The notes under the pieces were generated by a model, which saw only the letters and a list, made by a program, of their open reading frames with translations, had not been told where the DNA came from and did no database searches. From assembly GCF_963678635.1 (NCBI RefSeq), contig NC_087063.1, positions 53,457,074 through 53,521,073 of the forward strand: a stretch of DNA of 64,000 bases, read 5' to 3'. This document shows positions 41,914 through 51,447 of the stretch, one piece after another; positions within the stretch are counted from its first letter, which is position 1, and each line of letters starts with the position of its first letter. The DNA is from Symsagittifera roscoffensis. Taxonomy: Eukaryota; Xenacoelomorpha; Acoela; Convolutidae. A program made the translations under genes and the position numbers.

Positions 41914-42136
41914 AAAAATTGAAGCAGAATCACAACAAGTGTGTCTTAAGACAGAATAAGACAAATCGAAATAGGTACGGTTAAGACCAAATTAAGGAAA
42001 GTTTTTCGGAGGTTTTAGAAAGAGAATTGGATAAGGTTTTTAACACGTTTTTTTTTTATTTTTTTTACTACTTACTATTAGGATAGAATCGTGTATATAA
42101 CAAAATTGTAAATAAAAGCAGTTGTAAATAGAAATA

Positions 42137-45100
42137 ATGAGGCGGAGTAGGGTACCGGTGCTCGAAAAAAGGTCAAGTGGATCAAACACGAAATATAATT
42201 CATCGCTGCGCGGGACGACATCAACGGGCCCAAAGATAACAAAGAAGAACTTTTCAGTTAACATGGTCAGCACAAGGAGTACAGCGGAGAACAGGGCGAA
42301 AGAGGGCACGGAAGGGGAGAGAGTAGAACCCACCATCGAGATTGATCTAGAGACACCCGATCAAAGTGTGGATGAAACAGGGAAGATGGCGACAGAGTCA
42401 ACTCCAATGCCCAATGCAGAGGAACCGAACCAGAAACCCATAGAGTTCTCACCGATAGATGACGCGGAAGATGCAATAAGCAACACCGAAGAAACGGTGA
42501 AAGAAGACTCTCAAGTAAAGAGGACATCTTTTACGGAAAAATTGGGAATAATGTTCGGAATAAAAACAAAAGAAAACGTGACTGAAGAACCAAAAGCAGA
42601 AAGAGCACGAACATTTGGGACAGTGAGCACGAAGACCTCAGAAGCCAATCCAAGAGAGGAACAAACTAAAGCAGAGGCTACGGCCGAAGAGAGACCGACA
42701 GCTGACCATGAAGAGACTACCATTGAGCTGGGTGACTTGTTGGCGAAATTAAATCAGATCGACAAAAGACTTAAGAACAGTGAAGAAGACAGAGAGGTGA
42801 TAAAAAAGGAGATAAGATACAACAAGCACGAGTATCTAGACAGTTATTTTAACCTGGCTAAGGCAACAGAGGAGAGACTCAAGGAGATGTCAGACAAGGT
42901 AGAAGCCACCAATGAAGAACGAGAAAAGAACATCAAAACAGACATGCAACAGTTGAAGAACCGATATGATGATGTCAACAGCCAATTAGGGAGCCTGGAA
43001 AGGAGAATGGACACAATGAGCAAGAGTCAAGCCGAGAGTTCGTGTGCAATACAGGCGAAGTTGGATGCAATCTTGAGAGGTTCTACTCCACAAGAAAGAC
43101 CGGCAGCGGATCGTACGCAAAGCACCAGAGTTGACTTTGTAGAACCACAAAGGAACAAACGGCAATCGACACCGTTGCCCTTAACCAGGGATGCGATAAG
43201 CATAGCACCAACAACTGCGAAAACAATAATGAAGAATGGAACGTCGAATACAACGGCTGCTCCGGGAGATTCAACAGCTAACAGCAACACAGGACCAGAT
43301 GCTATGACATGGGCCAGCACTTGGGAGATGATGAACAGGACTCTAGAGGCCTTCGCCACGAGGAACACTGACTCGAGCGACAGGAGAGAGGGAAAATCAA
43401 GAAAGACATTCAAGAAGCCAAAAGAATTCAAGGACGACTCCGATGGATGCATTGACACTTGGGTGGAAGTGATGAGATTACATCTAGAACAAGACAACTT
43501 GAGTGACGAAAGACAAGCATGTACAGCCATACTGAGCAACTTGGAAGGAACGGCATTAAAATGCGTGGTCGCAAAGAAGGAGGAAGAACGCGACACCGCG
43601 GACAAGATCTTCGAGATATTGCTGAATCGGTTCGGGTCAGGCATGAAGGGTCACCAAGCGATGATGCGATTTGAAAAGAGAAGGCAGAGGGACGACGAGT
43701 CAATAGATCGGTTCCTAGATGACCTCGAGAGCTTGAGAAGGAGGAGTGACCCAGAGGAGTCGACAAATAGACGGAACTTTAGCATTGCCTCGAAGTTCAT
43801 CGATGGGGTGAAAAGTGATGACTTAAGGACAATGTTAGCAACATACTACACATTGTCGAAGGACAGCGCACCCACCCCAGAAGAAATGAGACAGAAATCA
43901 AGAGAATACATGCTGATGAAACCTAAGAAGTACTCATATTCCGAAAACAGGAACACGCAAGGGGGAAGCCAACCCCAGAGGTCATCATGGTACAAACCTA
44001 GAGATGATATGGACAAGCGCAGATCATGCGCGAACTGCGGGTCAGCGGATCATCATGTGGCTGACTGCACAACGTACAAACAAGGCATGAAGAGCCTAGG
44101 TTATGCACCGGATGAAGAGGATATGAGCCAGATGGAGGAACACGAGTACTATAACGGCTTAATCATCAAGATAGGCGCCAGATGCTTCTTCTGTAACCAG
44201 GAGGGGCACTTCAGAATGGATTGTCCCTTGTTCTGGGAAGCGGTCAAGGACCAGAATCACCCCAAACATAAGTTGGCATTAGCGGCGGTGCAGAATCAGC
44301 GGAACAGGCAAAACGAGTTTGAATCTAGGAACTTGGGGGCACCAAACACCGAATTGCCGACGAAGACAGTGAAAGCTGTGACACATGTTAGCGGTGCGTT
44401 AGAGTCCGCGGCCGGAAGCTCTCTAGAGATAAATTATGAGAAAGTGGCGACGGAAGCAATTGCCAAAGTGAAACAAGATCTGGCTGCGAAAGAAATAGAG
44501 CAACGACTAAAGTTGGAGATCGAAAGACAGAATTTTAACGGAGCATTAACCGGATCGAACTCAATACCAGAGGCTAGAACGGGCTCAATGAAGACCGGGA
44601 ATTGTAACACCGTGAAAATGGTGACAGGTAAACCTTTTGGAATATCGAAAATCGGAGCAAGAATAATGTCGATAATCACAGTGGGCGGACACGAGGTAAC
44701 CAGAAACTTGAGCGAGCCGAGCGACCAGACGATAATGCACATTGACGTGTATGCAGACTACTTGAGTGGAATAAGTCCACAAACGACTTCTAGAGCGCTC
44801 AGGGCACTACTCACGAGAGGGGGCAGCAAATCGGTACGTGTTGACAATAGGTACACTGAAGCTTATGGTCCACACGAGGTCATGCTAAATATAGATGGAA
44901 TCAACATCTATACCAAGACGATGATAACATGCGACGAAGACCTAATTGGACAAATCTATGTAGGGAAAGAAGAGTTGAAAGTAAGATCGATCGGACATTG
45001 TGCCATGCTTGAAGAAGATGCAATGCACATCGGGACGGAAGCAGACGTGACAGGGCACGTGCTAGACATAAATGGCAAAAAGACTCAGTTGCGTGGATTA

Positions 45101-46189
45101 CTTGACACGGGAGCAGTCTTGAGCGTCATACCAATCGAAACATGGGAAAAGATGGGCTTTGACAAAGGTGACTTGATAGACTCGAGAATACGGCTGTCAG
45201 CTGCAAACAAAGGGGCCCTACGGGTGCTGGGCAGGACGCCGATAATAGCCCTCAATTTGGGGGAACGTAACCTGTGGATGAGCTTCATCGTGGTAGAAAA
45301 CCTAGATGAATCTGACCAATTCATTTTGGGCAGAGACTTCATCAGGAATTTCGACGTAACGATTGATCTAAATAATGCAATGTTCAGGATACGGAACCCG
45401 GATAGGAGGTACGCAATCAAACCGGTAAATTTAATAATGGCGAATGAAAACAAAGCACCGGTATTCTTGAGTAGGAGAGTGAGGTTAAAAGCTAATGAAG
45501 CGGCAATCGTAAGCTTGAGGATGAAAAATTATAATGAACTAAGTGACAACAAGCAAGTGTGTATAGTTCCAAATCCCAATAGTCAAAGCGCTGCTGTTTT
45601 AGGAAGATCATTTTCGATAACGAAGAGCGGCCTCTGCGTCAGTGTCTTGTTGAATACCCTTGATATACCGATCACGATACAGAGAGGGAGGAAGCTGGGA
45701 TATGCTTTACCAGTTAAAACTCGATACGAAACAATTGAAAACTCAAAACAAAATGAAGTTGTTGATTGTCCTAATCACAGGGACAAAATTTGTATCTTGA
45801 GACGATTGCAGAGAATAAAAGATTCTTCAAGTCTTATCAAATCACTTAAGTCAGAAACGGACGATGGGCTTTCGAGCTGTTCGAACTTTCCAGAGCGACC
45901 CACACTAGATGAAATGCAAACTGATAAACCGGTTCTGCCGGAGATTGAACATTTAAGGGGCAAACTGAAAGATGAACAGCTCGAAGCTATCAAGGACGTA
46001 CTAGAGCGGAACGAGGAGGTTTTTTCAAGGCATAAGGCGGATATCGGGTGTTGTAATTTTGTGGAACATGAAATAGAACTTGAGGAAAACGCGGTGCCAC
46101 ACAGGGAGGGGGCGAGGCGCATGACCCCACACAAATCGGACGCTTGTAGAAAAGAAATCGAAACGTTACTAGAGTATGACATGATATAA
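42137..46189 (+). CDS. Element C Gag-protease and start of Pol (ends at nonsense codon)
   Basis: 1,350 residues. Coiled coil about 198-308; capsid of the Retrotrans_gag type about 422-571; zinc knuckle 1 at 631-644 (CX2CX4HX4C) and knuckle 2 at 683-696; protease active site DTGA at 990-993. After the protease comes a stretch with AT-richer codons, then the beginning of the reverse transcriptase, where GAA of B is TAA at 46187-46189. The reading frame continues unchanged beyond it, so this is a single nonsense mutation. Gag and protease could still be made; Pol could not. The ATG is preceded by an AT-rich spacer after the minisatellite. Confidence 0.92.
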   Translation: MRRSRVPVLEKRSSGSNTKYNSSLRGTTSTGPKITKKNFSVNMVSTRSTAENRAKEGTEGERVEPTIEIDLETPDQSVDETGKMATESTPMPNAEEPNQKPIEFSPIDDAEDAISNTEETVKEDSQVKRTSFTEKLGIMFGIKTKENVTEEPKAERARTFGTVSTKTSEANPREEQTKAEATAEERPTADHEETTIELGDLLAKLNQIDKRLKNSEEDREVIKKEIRYNKHEYLDSYFNLAKATEERLKEMSDKVEATNEEREKNIKTDMQQLKNRYDDVNSQLGSLERRMDTMSKSQAESSCAIQAKLDAILRGSTPQERPAADRTQSTRVDFVEPQRNKRQSTPLPLTRDAISIAPTTAKTIMKNGTSNTTAAPGDSTANSNTGPDAMTWASTWEMMNRTLEAFATRNTDSSDRREGKSRKTFKKPKEFKDDSDGCIDTWVEVMRLHLEQDNLSDERQACTAILSNLEGTALKCVVAKKEEERDTADKIFEILLNRFGSGMKGHQAMMRFEKRRQRDDESIDRFLDDLESLRRRSDPEESTNRRNFSIASKFIDGVKSDDLRTMLATYYTLSKDSAPTPEEMRQKSREYMLMKPKKYSYSENRNTQGGSQPQRSSWYKPRDDMDKRRSCANCGSADHHVADCTTYKQGMKSLGYAPDEEDMSQMEEHEYYNGLIIKIGARCFFCNQEGHFRMDCPLFWEAVKDQNHPKHKLALAAVQNQRNRQNEFESRNLGAPNTELPTKTVKAVTHVSGALESAAGSSLEINYEKVATEAIAKVKQDLAAKEIEQRLKLEIERQNFNGALTGSNSIPEARTGSMKTGNCNTVKMVTGKPFGISKIGARIMSIITVGGHEVTRNLSEPSDQTIMHIDVYADYLSGISPQTTSRALRALLTRGGSKSVRVDNRYTEAYGPHEVMLNIDGINIYTKTMITCDEDLIGQIYVGKEELKVRSIGHCAMLEEDAMHIGTEADVTGHVLDINGKKTQLRGLLDTGAVLSVIPIETWEKMGFDKGDLIDSRIRLSAANKGALRVLGRTPIIALNLGERNLWMSFIVVENLDESDQFILGRDFIRNFDVTIDLNNAMFRIRNPDRRYAIKPVNLIMANENKAPVFLSRRVRLKANEAAIVSLRMKNYNELSDNKQVCIVPNPNSQSAAVLGRSFSITKSGLCVSVLLNTLDIPITIQRGRKLGYALPVKTRYETIENSKQNEVVDCPNHRDKICILRRLQRIKDSSSLIKSLKSETDDGLSSCSNFPERPTLDEMQTDKPVLPEIEHLRGKLKDEQLEAIKDVLERNEEVFSRHKADIGCCNFVEHEIELEENAVPHREGARRMTPHKSDACRKEIETLLEYDMI

Positions 46190-49100
46190 CCATCCAAGTC
46201 ACCGTGGGCGTGTGGAGTAGTGATGGCCAAAAAGAAAGGCGACCAGTTAAGGTTTTGTTGTGACTTTCGATACCTGAACTCCGTCACGGTGAAGGATGCC
46301 TATCCCATACCTAGAATTGATGAGAGCCTCTCGAAGTTAGGTGATGCGAAATTTTTTACGACTCTTGATTTAGGCTCGGCCTTTTGGCAAGTACCATTAA
46401 GGAGGCAAGACAGGGACAAGACAGGGTTCGCCTGTGAGTTGGGTCTGTTTCAATGGAAACGGATGCCGTTTGGACTCTGCAATGCAACAGCCACGTTTCA
46501 GCGGCTGATGGCACATGCGTTGATAGGCGTGACGAAGAAGTACGGCAACCTGGTAATGTGCTACGTGGACGACGTGGTAATAGCAACGCCAACACTAGAA
46601 GACCACATCGAGAGGCTTGACGAGGTGTTCGCGTGCATGAAAAGATCGGGGCTGAAGTGTAAACCATCAAAGTGCGAGATACTCAAGGACTCGATCAAAT
46701 ACTTGGGCAGGATGGTAGATAAACACGGTATCAGACCTGACCCAGACGCCGTGGAAGCAGTCCTAACCTGGAAATCACCGAAGACGGAACACCAGCTGAT
46801 GAGCTTCCTGGGTTTCGCCAACTATTATAGAGAATTCATCAAGGGATATGCGGACAAAGTATACCCGATGCAACAATTAATGAGACATAAGGGCAAGAAG
46901 TTCACGTGGAACAACGCGGCAGAAGAGTCATTCCAGAGAATAAAGAAAGAGCTGTGTGAGGCACCAGTACTGGGTATGCCGACTGAGAAAGGGATGTACG
47001 TGCTAGACACGGATGCATCAGTAGTCGCTATTTCTGGGATTCTCCATCAAGAACAAGAATGGAATGGGAAGACAGTCTTGAGACCAATAGCATACGGGAG
47101 CAAGGTCCTAAGTGACACGGAAATGAAGTACGGAGCACCGAAAGCAGAGATGTTCGCGGTGGTCACCTTTGTCGAAAAATACAGAGCATACCTAGGCAGT
47201 GAGCCCTTCAAGCTGCGAGTCGACAACCGAGCACTAAGCTGGCTGAAAACGTACTCAATGGACCAGAGCTATATTGGGAGGTGGATAGTTCGCTTGGATG
47301 GATACAACATGATAATTGAGCACAGAACACGAGATAAACATCAAAATGCTGACAGCTTGAGTAAGAAGACGGAGTTCTACGAGAGGCAAGAACAAAGAGA
47401 GGCGGACAGACCTGAGATCAAAGACGGCTTCTCCTTCATGGACAAAGAAACGTACGACAGTCTTCCACTCACGAGATGGCTGGACAAATCAGGCAAACCG
47501 ATTGAAGACCATCCCGAATTGCCGAAAGAGCCTCTTGAAAAGACCATCTTGAAGAAAAGCAGAGGGATTCCGATAGGAATAATGCTCAAGTCCAAGATCG
47601 TGAGGGAAACACTTAAGGCAAAAGGTTATGATCTCATCCTGGTAGAGGAGGGAACGGTCCGAATAGATGAAGACTTAATGAGGTTGCTTGAGAAACTATC
47701 AGATGACAAGCCCGTGATCCAAGGGAAAGGTCAGGGGGCACCGGAACTAACCATACTTCGGAGAGAAGAAACAGTGAACAATACTGACGTCCCAAAAGGA
47801 AGCATCACTGATAGCAAGGAAGTTGTGCGATCACTAGTTGAAAAAATCCCCGAAAAAATTCTGGAACAGACAAAAGTCAGGGATAAGAAAGTAACATTCA
47901 GAGAAGAAGTTGAACACCTGGGACTAGATCAAGAGTCCGGGGAGTGGTCCAGATTCATGGAAGAAGGCGAAACCGGAGAAGGGAAATTGTCCGGGGAGCG
48001 TGAAGAATGGGATGAAGACTCGGATGAGAGCAGCGAAGACCAAGACAGTCTATGCATGATACTGGCGGAAGAGAAGATAAGACAGCACGACAGGGAATTA
48101 CAGACGGATCCATCTTCAGGGACGTACAATCTGGAAATACAAGAGGTACGAGGTGGTGAAGAGCTCGAGAAAATAGCAGTTTCAAGAAAACCACTAAGGG
48201 AACTATCGTGCAACTCAAACGTCAGAACGAATCTGGTACCAGAAGACGACATGAAAATCGTGAAAAGGATGATATGTGTGAAGCTGAGCGATGACATCCA
48301 CAACCCTGGTGAAATGAATGGACAGATCATGGCGCTAAAGGAGCACGTTAAGGCGAGATACAGGCTGTCTGACCTAATAAGGGCCCAGAAGAATGACAAA
48401 ATGACAAGTAACCTCTCCAAATGGATCCATTCGGGAGTCAAGGAGAAGGGGGAACTTGAGGAAGACAGCTACAAGATCTTGAGCCAGTTCTACAAAGAAA
48501 AGAGAGATTTACTTTATCACACAGCTGAAGGGGTGGTAGCGTGCAAGAGAAGAGATGAGGAAAAAATATTACACAAACACAACCTCATCATACTACCACA
48601 ACTGTACCAAACGGAAGTGCTTTTCAGATCACACGACCAGATGGGCCATCAGGGGATAGATAAAGTACAACAAAGGATACTTCACAGGTTTGACTGGCCG
48701 GGAATGAGAAAAGCTTGCGAGAGGTGGGTGAATGCCTGCCTAGCATGCCTTCAAGTAAAAGACCCAAGGAAGATGAAATTTCCCCTCAAGTCTGTCGAGA
48801 GTTCGGAATTCAATGAAGTGGTGCAGATAGACCATCAGAAAATCTGCATGACGGAGTCGGGTTATAACCAAATACTAGTTATAATAGATCACTTCACCAA
48901 GTTGGCGGAAGCGGTTCCGTGCCAGACAGCCTCAGCAGAGGAGACATGTGATCACCTGATAACGCATTGGATATCGCGATATGGTTGTCCAATGACTTTC
49001 CAGTCAGACAACGGCAAGGCTTTTGTGGGGGACTTGACAAAAGAATTGATGAAGAGATCACACATTGCTCAAGCACACTCGACGACCTATCATCCACAGA

Positions 49101-50944
49101 CCAATGGGTTGGTAGAGAGACAGAACAGGACACTGGTCAACATGCTCAGGGTGTACTGCTCGAGATACATGACGGACTGGGACAAATACCTGCCACAAGT
49201 AGTAGGAGCCTATAATAGTACTCAGCACTCAACGACGGGTATCAGTCCTTTCATGATGTTGACAGGCAGGGAAAGGGCAATGCCTCTAACATTCTTCTAC
49301 CCGGAGTACGAGGGGAAGAGGACGTCACCTCAAGCATACGTGAAGGAAGCGATCAAAAGACAACAAGAGCTAAACGAGCTATGTCGGAGAAACACGGCGC
49401 AAGCGCAAATGAGGCAACGCAAGAAATATGACGAAAAGATACTAAGAGCAAAGCCATACGAAGTGGGCCAATACGTGTGGGTTTTCCAAAATGTCATACC
49501 GCCCAAGGGAACAAAGAAACTACTCAAGAAATGGAGAGGACCGTTCATGATTACGGAAGTACATCAACAAGGAAGGTTCTATCGCTTGAGTACAGGGCGA
49601 GCAGCACATTACGAAAATCTGAAGCCTCACATTCCGTCTCCGGAGGATTGGTGCCTGCCAAAAGACATGGAAGGTCTTGAGTACCTGGTGGTGGAACCAG
49701 CGTGCGAAGTGAATGAGAAAGGCACTAGAGAGAAAAATGATGGTAATGAGAACTTGAGTTTGGACGACAACGAAAAGATAGAGGTGGAGTCGGATGCAGG
49801 TTCATTTGTAGAAGAAGACTGGAACGATCCCGAGCAAAACGAGGTACCGAAGTGGATGGAACCGGATCGACCAACACCACCGGAAACCAGAACGGGCAAT
49901 CGTAAACGAACAGGTATGAGGTACAATAGGTACGGGGATGACTTCTTGATCGATAAGATACAGCCAGACAAATTGGGCGATGAACTACTAAGCGCAGGTG
50001 AACTGGAGGCCGAAGAGGAATGGCAAGTGATTGACGATGGTGGACATTATCCGCAGGATGATTACTCGACGCCAGAATTGGAGACGGATCTCGAGCAGAG
50101 TGAAATAGAAAGGAGGGAGAACTCGAACTTGAGGATTCTAGAGTGGATGCGTGATGTCAAAGACGAGAGCCGCGAAGGACAAAGCATTCAGCAAATCGAT
50201 GTATCAGCAGCAAATTACATGAAGACAGAGGACCCTCTTTTCGGATGGACAGCAACAGACAGGCCACTGGACATCCCCAAGGACAATTCAGACCCGACTA
50301 CATCGACGGGGACGTCGATAAATATTTTTGTCCGGGGAGTGGGGGTAGGACTTACCCACACCGAAAATTTGATGATAAAGAAGCTCAAGGAAGTGAGGGA
50401 AACAAGCGGATTGGAACTGGAGGAAGAAGAACCAGAGCCTACCATAGGAAGGAATTTCAAAACGAAATTCGAAATACCCAATGAATACTCAGAGAACATC
50501 ATGATAACGGATAGCGACTTCATCCTGTCAAACAGGACCAGCGCGATCTGCATCACGGCGGACATGAGTTTCAAATCAAGATTGGAGGCTGACTTCAAAA
50601 GAGAGTACCAGAACGTAGAGTTTCTGTTCAGACAGAGGCCAGGACTGGGAGGCATAGCAGCGCTTCCACCGTCAGTGGCACAGGTCCCGGGCAAATACCT
50701 CTGCTTCCTAGTAACGAGAGTCAACGACAGAAACACAATTGATCCCGAACACGTGATATTGGCACTGACAAGACTACGTGACTTCATGATTGAAAGAGGA
50801 ATAGTGGAGGTCTCGATGCCGGTGTACGACCCAAACAGGGGCAAACTGAGCTCGAGGGAATTGTATGCTATCCTACATGTGGTCTTTGCAGAAACCGAGA
50901 TAATGGTGCATCTTCACAAGAAGTACTACTTGAGCATCGCCTGA
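46190..50944 (+). CDS. Element C Pol: RT, RNase H, integrase and macro-like domain
   Basis: In frame with the preceding part; numbering continues from the gag ATG. YVDD at 1476-1479; RNase H from the catalytic Asp at 1624; integrase zinc finger His2166, His2171, Cys2201, Cys2204; catalytic Asp2232, Asp2291, Glu2327 with exactly 35 residues between the last two; GPF module near 2465. A Glu-rich linker follows, then a C-terminal domain (about 2770-2935) that resembles a macro fold of the TARG1/OARD1 type. Unlike B there is no frameshift before it, so the fused form is the ancestral one. Copying and integrating the element would be its role, in cytoplasmic particles and then the nucleus. Confidence 0.93.
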   Translation, partial: PSKSPWACGVVMAKKKGDQLRFCCDFRYLNSVTVKDAYPIPRIDESLSKLGDAKFFTTLDLGSAFWQVPLRRQDRDKTGFACELGLFQWKRMPFGLCNATATFQRLMAHALIGVTKKYGNLVMCYVDDVVIATPTLEDHIERLDEVFACMKRSGLKCKPSKCEILKDSIKYLGRMVDKHGIRPDPDAVEAVLTWKSPKTEHQLMSFLGFANYYREFIKGYADKVYPMQQLMRHKGKKFTWNNAAEESFQRIKKELCEAPVLGMPTEKGMYVLDTDASVVAISGILHQEQEWNGKTVLRPIAYGSKVLSDTEMKYGAPKAEMFAVVTFVEKYRAYLGSEPFKLRVDNRALSWLKTYSMDQSYIGRWIVRLDGYNMIIEHRTRDKHQNADSLSKKTEFYERQEQREADRPEIKDGFSFMDKETYDSLPLTRWLDKSGKPIEDHPELPKEPLEKTILKKSRGIPIGIMLKSKIVRETLKAKGYDLILVEEGTVRIDEDLMRLLEKLSDDKPVIQGKGQGAPELTILRREETVNNTDVPKGSITDSKEVVRSLVEKIPEKILEQTKVRDKKVTFREEVEHLGLDQESGEWSRFMEEGETGEGKLSGEREEWDEDSDESSEDQDSLCMILAEEKIRQHDRELQTDPSSGTYNLEIQEVRGGEELEKIAVSRKPLRELSCNSNVRTNLVPEDDMKIVKRMICVKLSDDIHNPGEMNGQIMALKEHVKARYRLSDLIRAQKNDKMTSNLSKWIHSGVKEKGELEEDSYKILSQFYKEKRDLLYHTAEGVVACKRRDEEKILHKHNLIILPQLYQTEVLFRSHDQMGHQGIDKVQQRILHRFDWPGMRKACERWVNACLACLQVKDPRKMKFPLKSVESSEFNEVVQIDHQKICMTESGYNQILVIIDHFTKLAEAVPCQTASAEETCDHLITHWISRYGCPMTFQSDNGKAFVGDLTKELMKRSHIAQAHSTTYHPQTNGLVERQNRTLVNMLRVYCSRYMTDWDKYLPQVVGAYNSTQHSTTGISPFMMLTGRERAMPLTFFYPEYEGKRTSPQAYVKEAIKRQQELNELCRRNTAQAQMRQRKKYDEKILRAKPYEVGQYVWVFQNVIPPKGTKKLLKKWRGPFMITEVHQQGRFYRLSTGRAAHYENLKPHIPSPEDWCLPKDMEGLEYLVVEPACEVNEKGTREKNDGNENLSLDDNEKIEVESDAGSFVEEDWNDPEQNEVPKWMEPDRPTPPETRTGNRKRTGMRYNRYGDDFLIDKIQPDKLGDELLSAGELEAEEEWQVIDDGGHYPQDDYSTPELETDLEQSEIERRENSNLRILEWMRDVKDESREGQSIQQIDVSAANYMKTEDPLFGWTATDRPLDIPKDNSDPTTSTGTSINIFVRGVGVGLTHTENLMIKKLKEVRETSGLELEEEEPEPTIGRNFKTKFEIPNEYSENIMITDSDFILSNRTSAICITADMSFKSRLEADFKREYQNVEFLFRQRPGLGGIAALPPSVAQVPGKYLCFLVTRVNDRNTIDPEHVILALTRLRDFMIERGIVEVSMPVYDPNRGKLSSRELYAILHVVFAETEIMVHLHKKYYLSIA

Positions 50945-51447
50945 GTCGGGTACATGGAGGTATCGAGTCGGGTGTGAGGGAGGAGTCTTGAGTTAGGTAC
51001 TGGGGTGCGGCGCAGGTAAAGGGATCTTAAGACATGATTGGCATGACAATTGAATTTTAAAAGAAAGAATTGATGGTGCTAAAACATAAAATGAAATTGC
51101 ATGTTCTTAAGGGAAATCCAATCGAATTGTTTTAAGTGATATGTGAATGATAGGATTTTAATCATATGGGTAAAAGGGGGGTCTCTAGGTTAGGAACGTG
51201 ACAATGCTAAGTTTTAATAAGCTTTCTGTTTTCAGATCGAGTTTGAAAAACAAAGTTGAAAATCCAACTACACTCAAGCGAGAAACAAAAAGAGAGAATC
51301 TTGATTGAACACGCGATAATCCGAATCTACAGCAAGTAGTTGCAAGAGAACATTTCTAGAGAATTCTTGAATTGGGTAATTCTTGAGTTGGTAAGGTAAT
51401 TCTTGAGCTGGTTAACATCTACCTATATACATCCCGGAGTTGCAAAA
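50945..51447 (+). other. Element C pol-ORF2 intergenic region with candidate intron
   Basis: The donor CAG/GTAAAG at 51013-51021 and acceptor CTGTTTTCAG ending at 51235 match the candidate intron of B. Three imperfect copies of AATTCTTGAGTTGGT lie at 51363-51410. The first 85 or so bases match B almost perfectly, then similarity falls away. Confidence 0.6.

Larger units (their letters stand above)
39667..42136 (+). other. Element C untranslated leader
   Basis: About 2.5 kb without a real gene. It has the same order of blocks as in B: primer-site candidate, A-rich tract near 39900, GATCGTTTCGATC hairpin near 40062, three 69 bp repeats, the GAGGTTTAGCACCCGGCGCTTAA block near 40525 and the GTCTTGGGACA minisatellite. 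It ends in a short AT-rich stretch before the gag ATG. Confidence 0.7.

Noticed and set aside
46180-46195. Programmed readthrough of the TAA in C
   Set aside because: B has a sense codon here, the stop lies inside the start of the RT domain and not between Gag and Pol, and the context is not a known readthrough signal.
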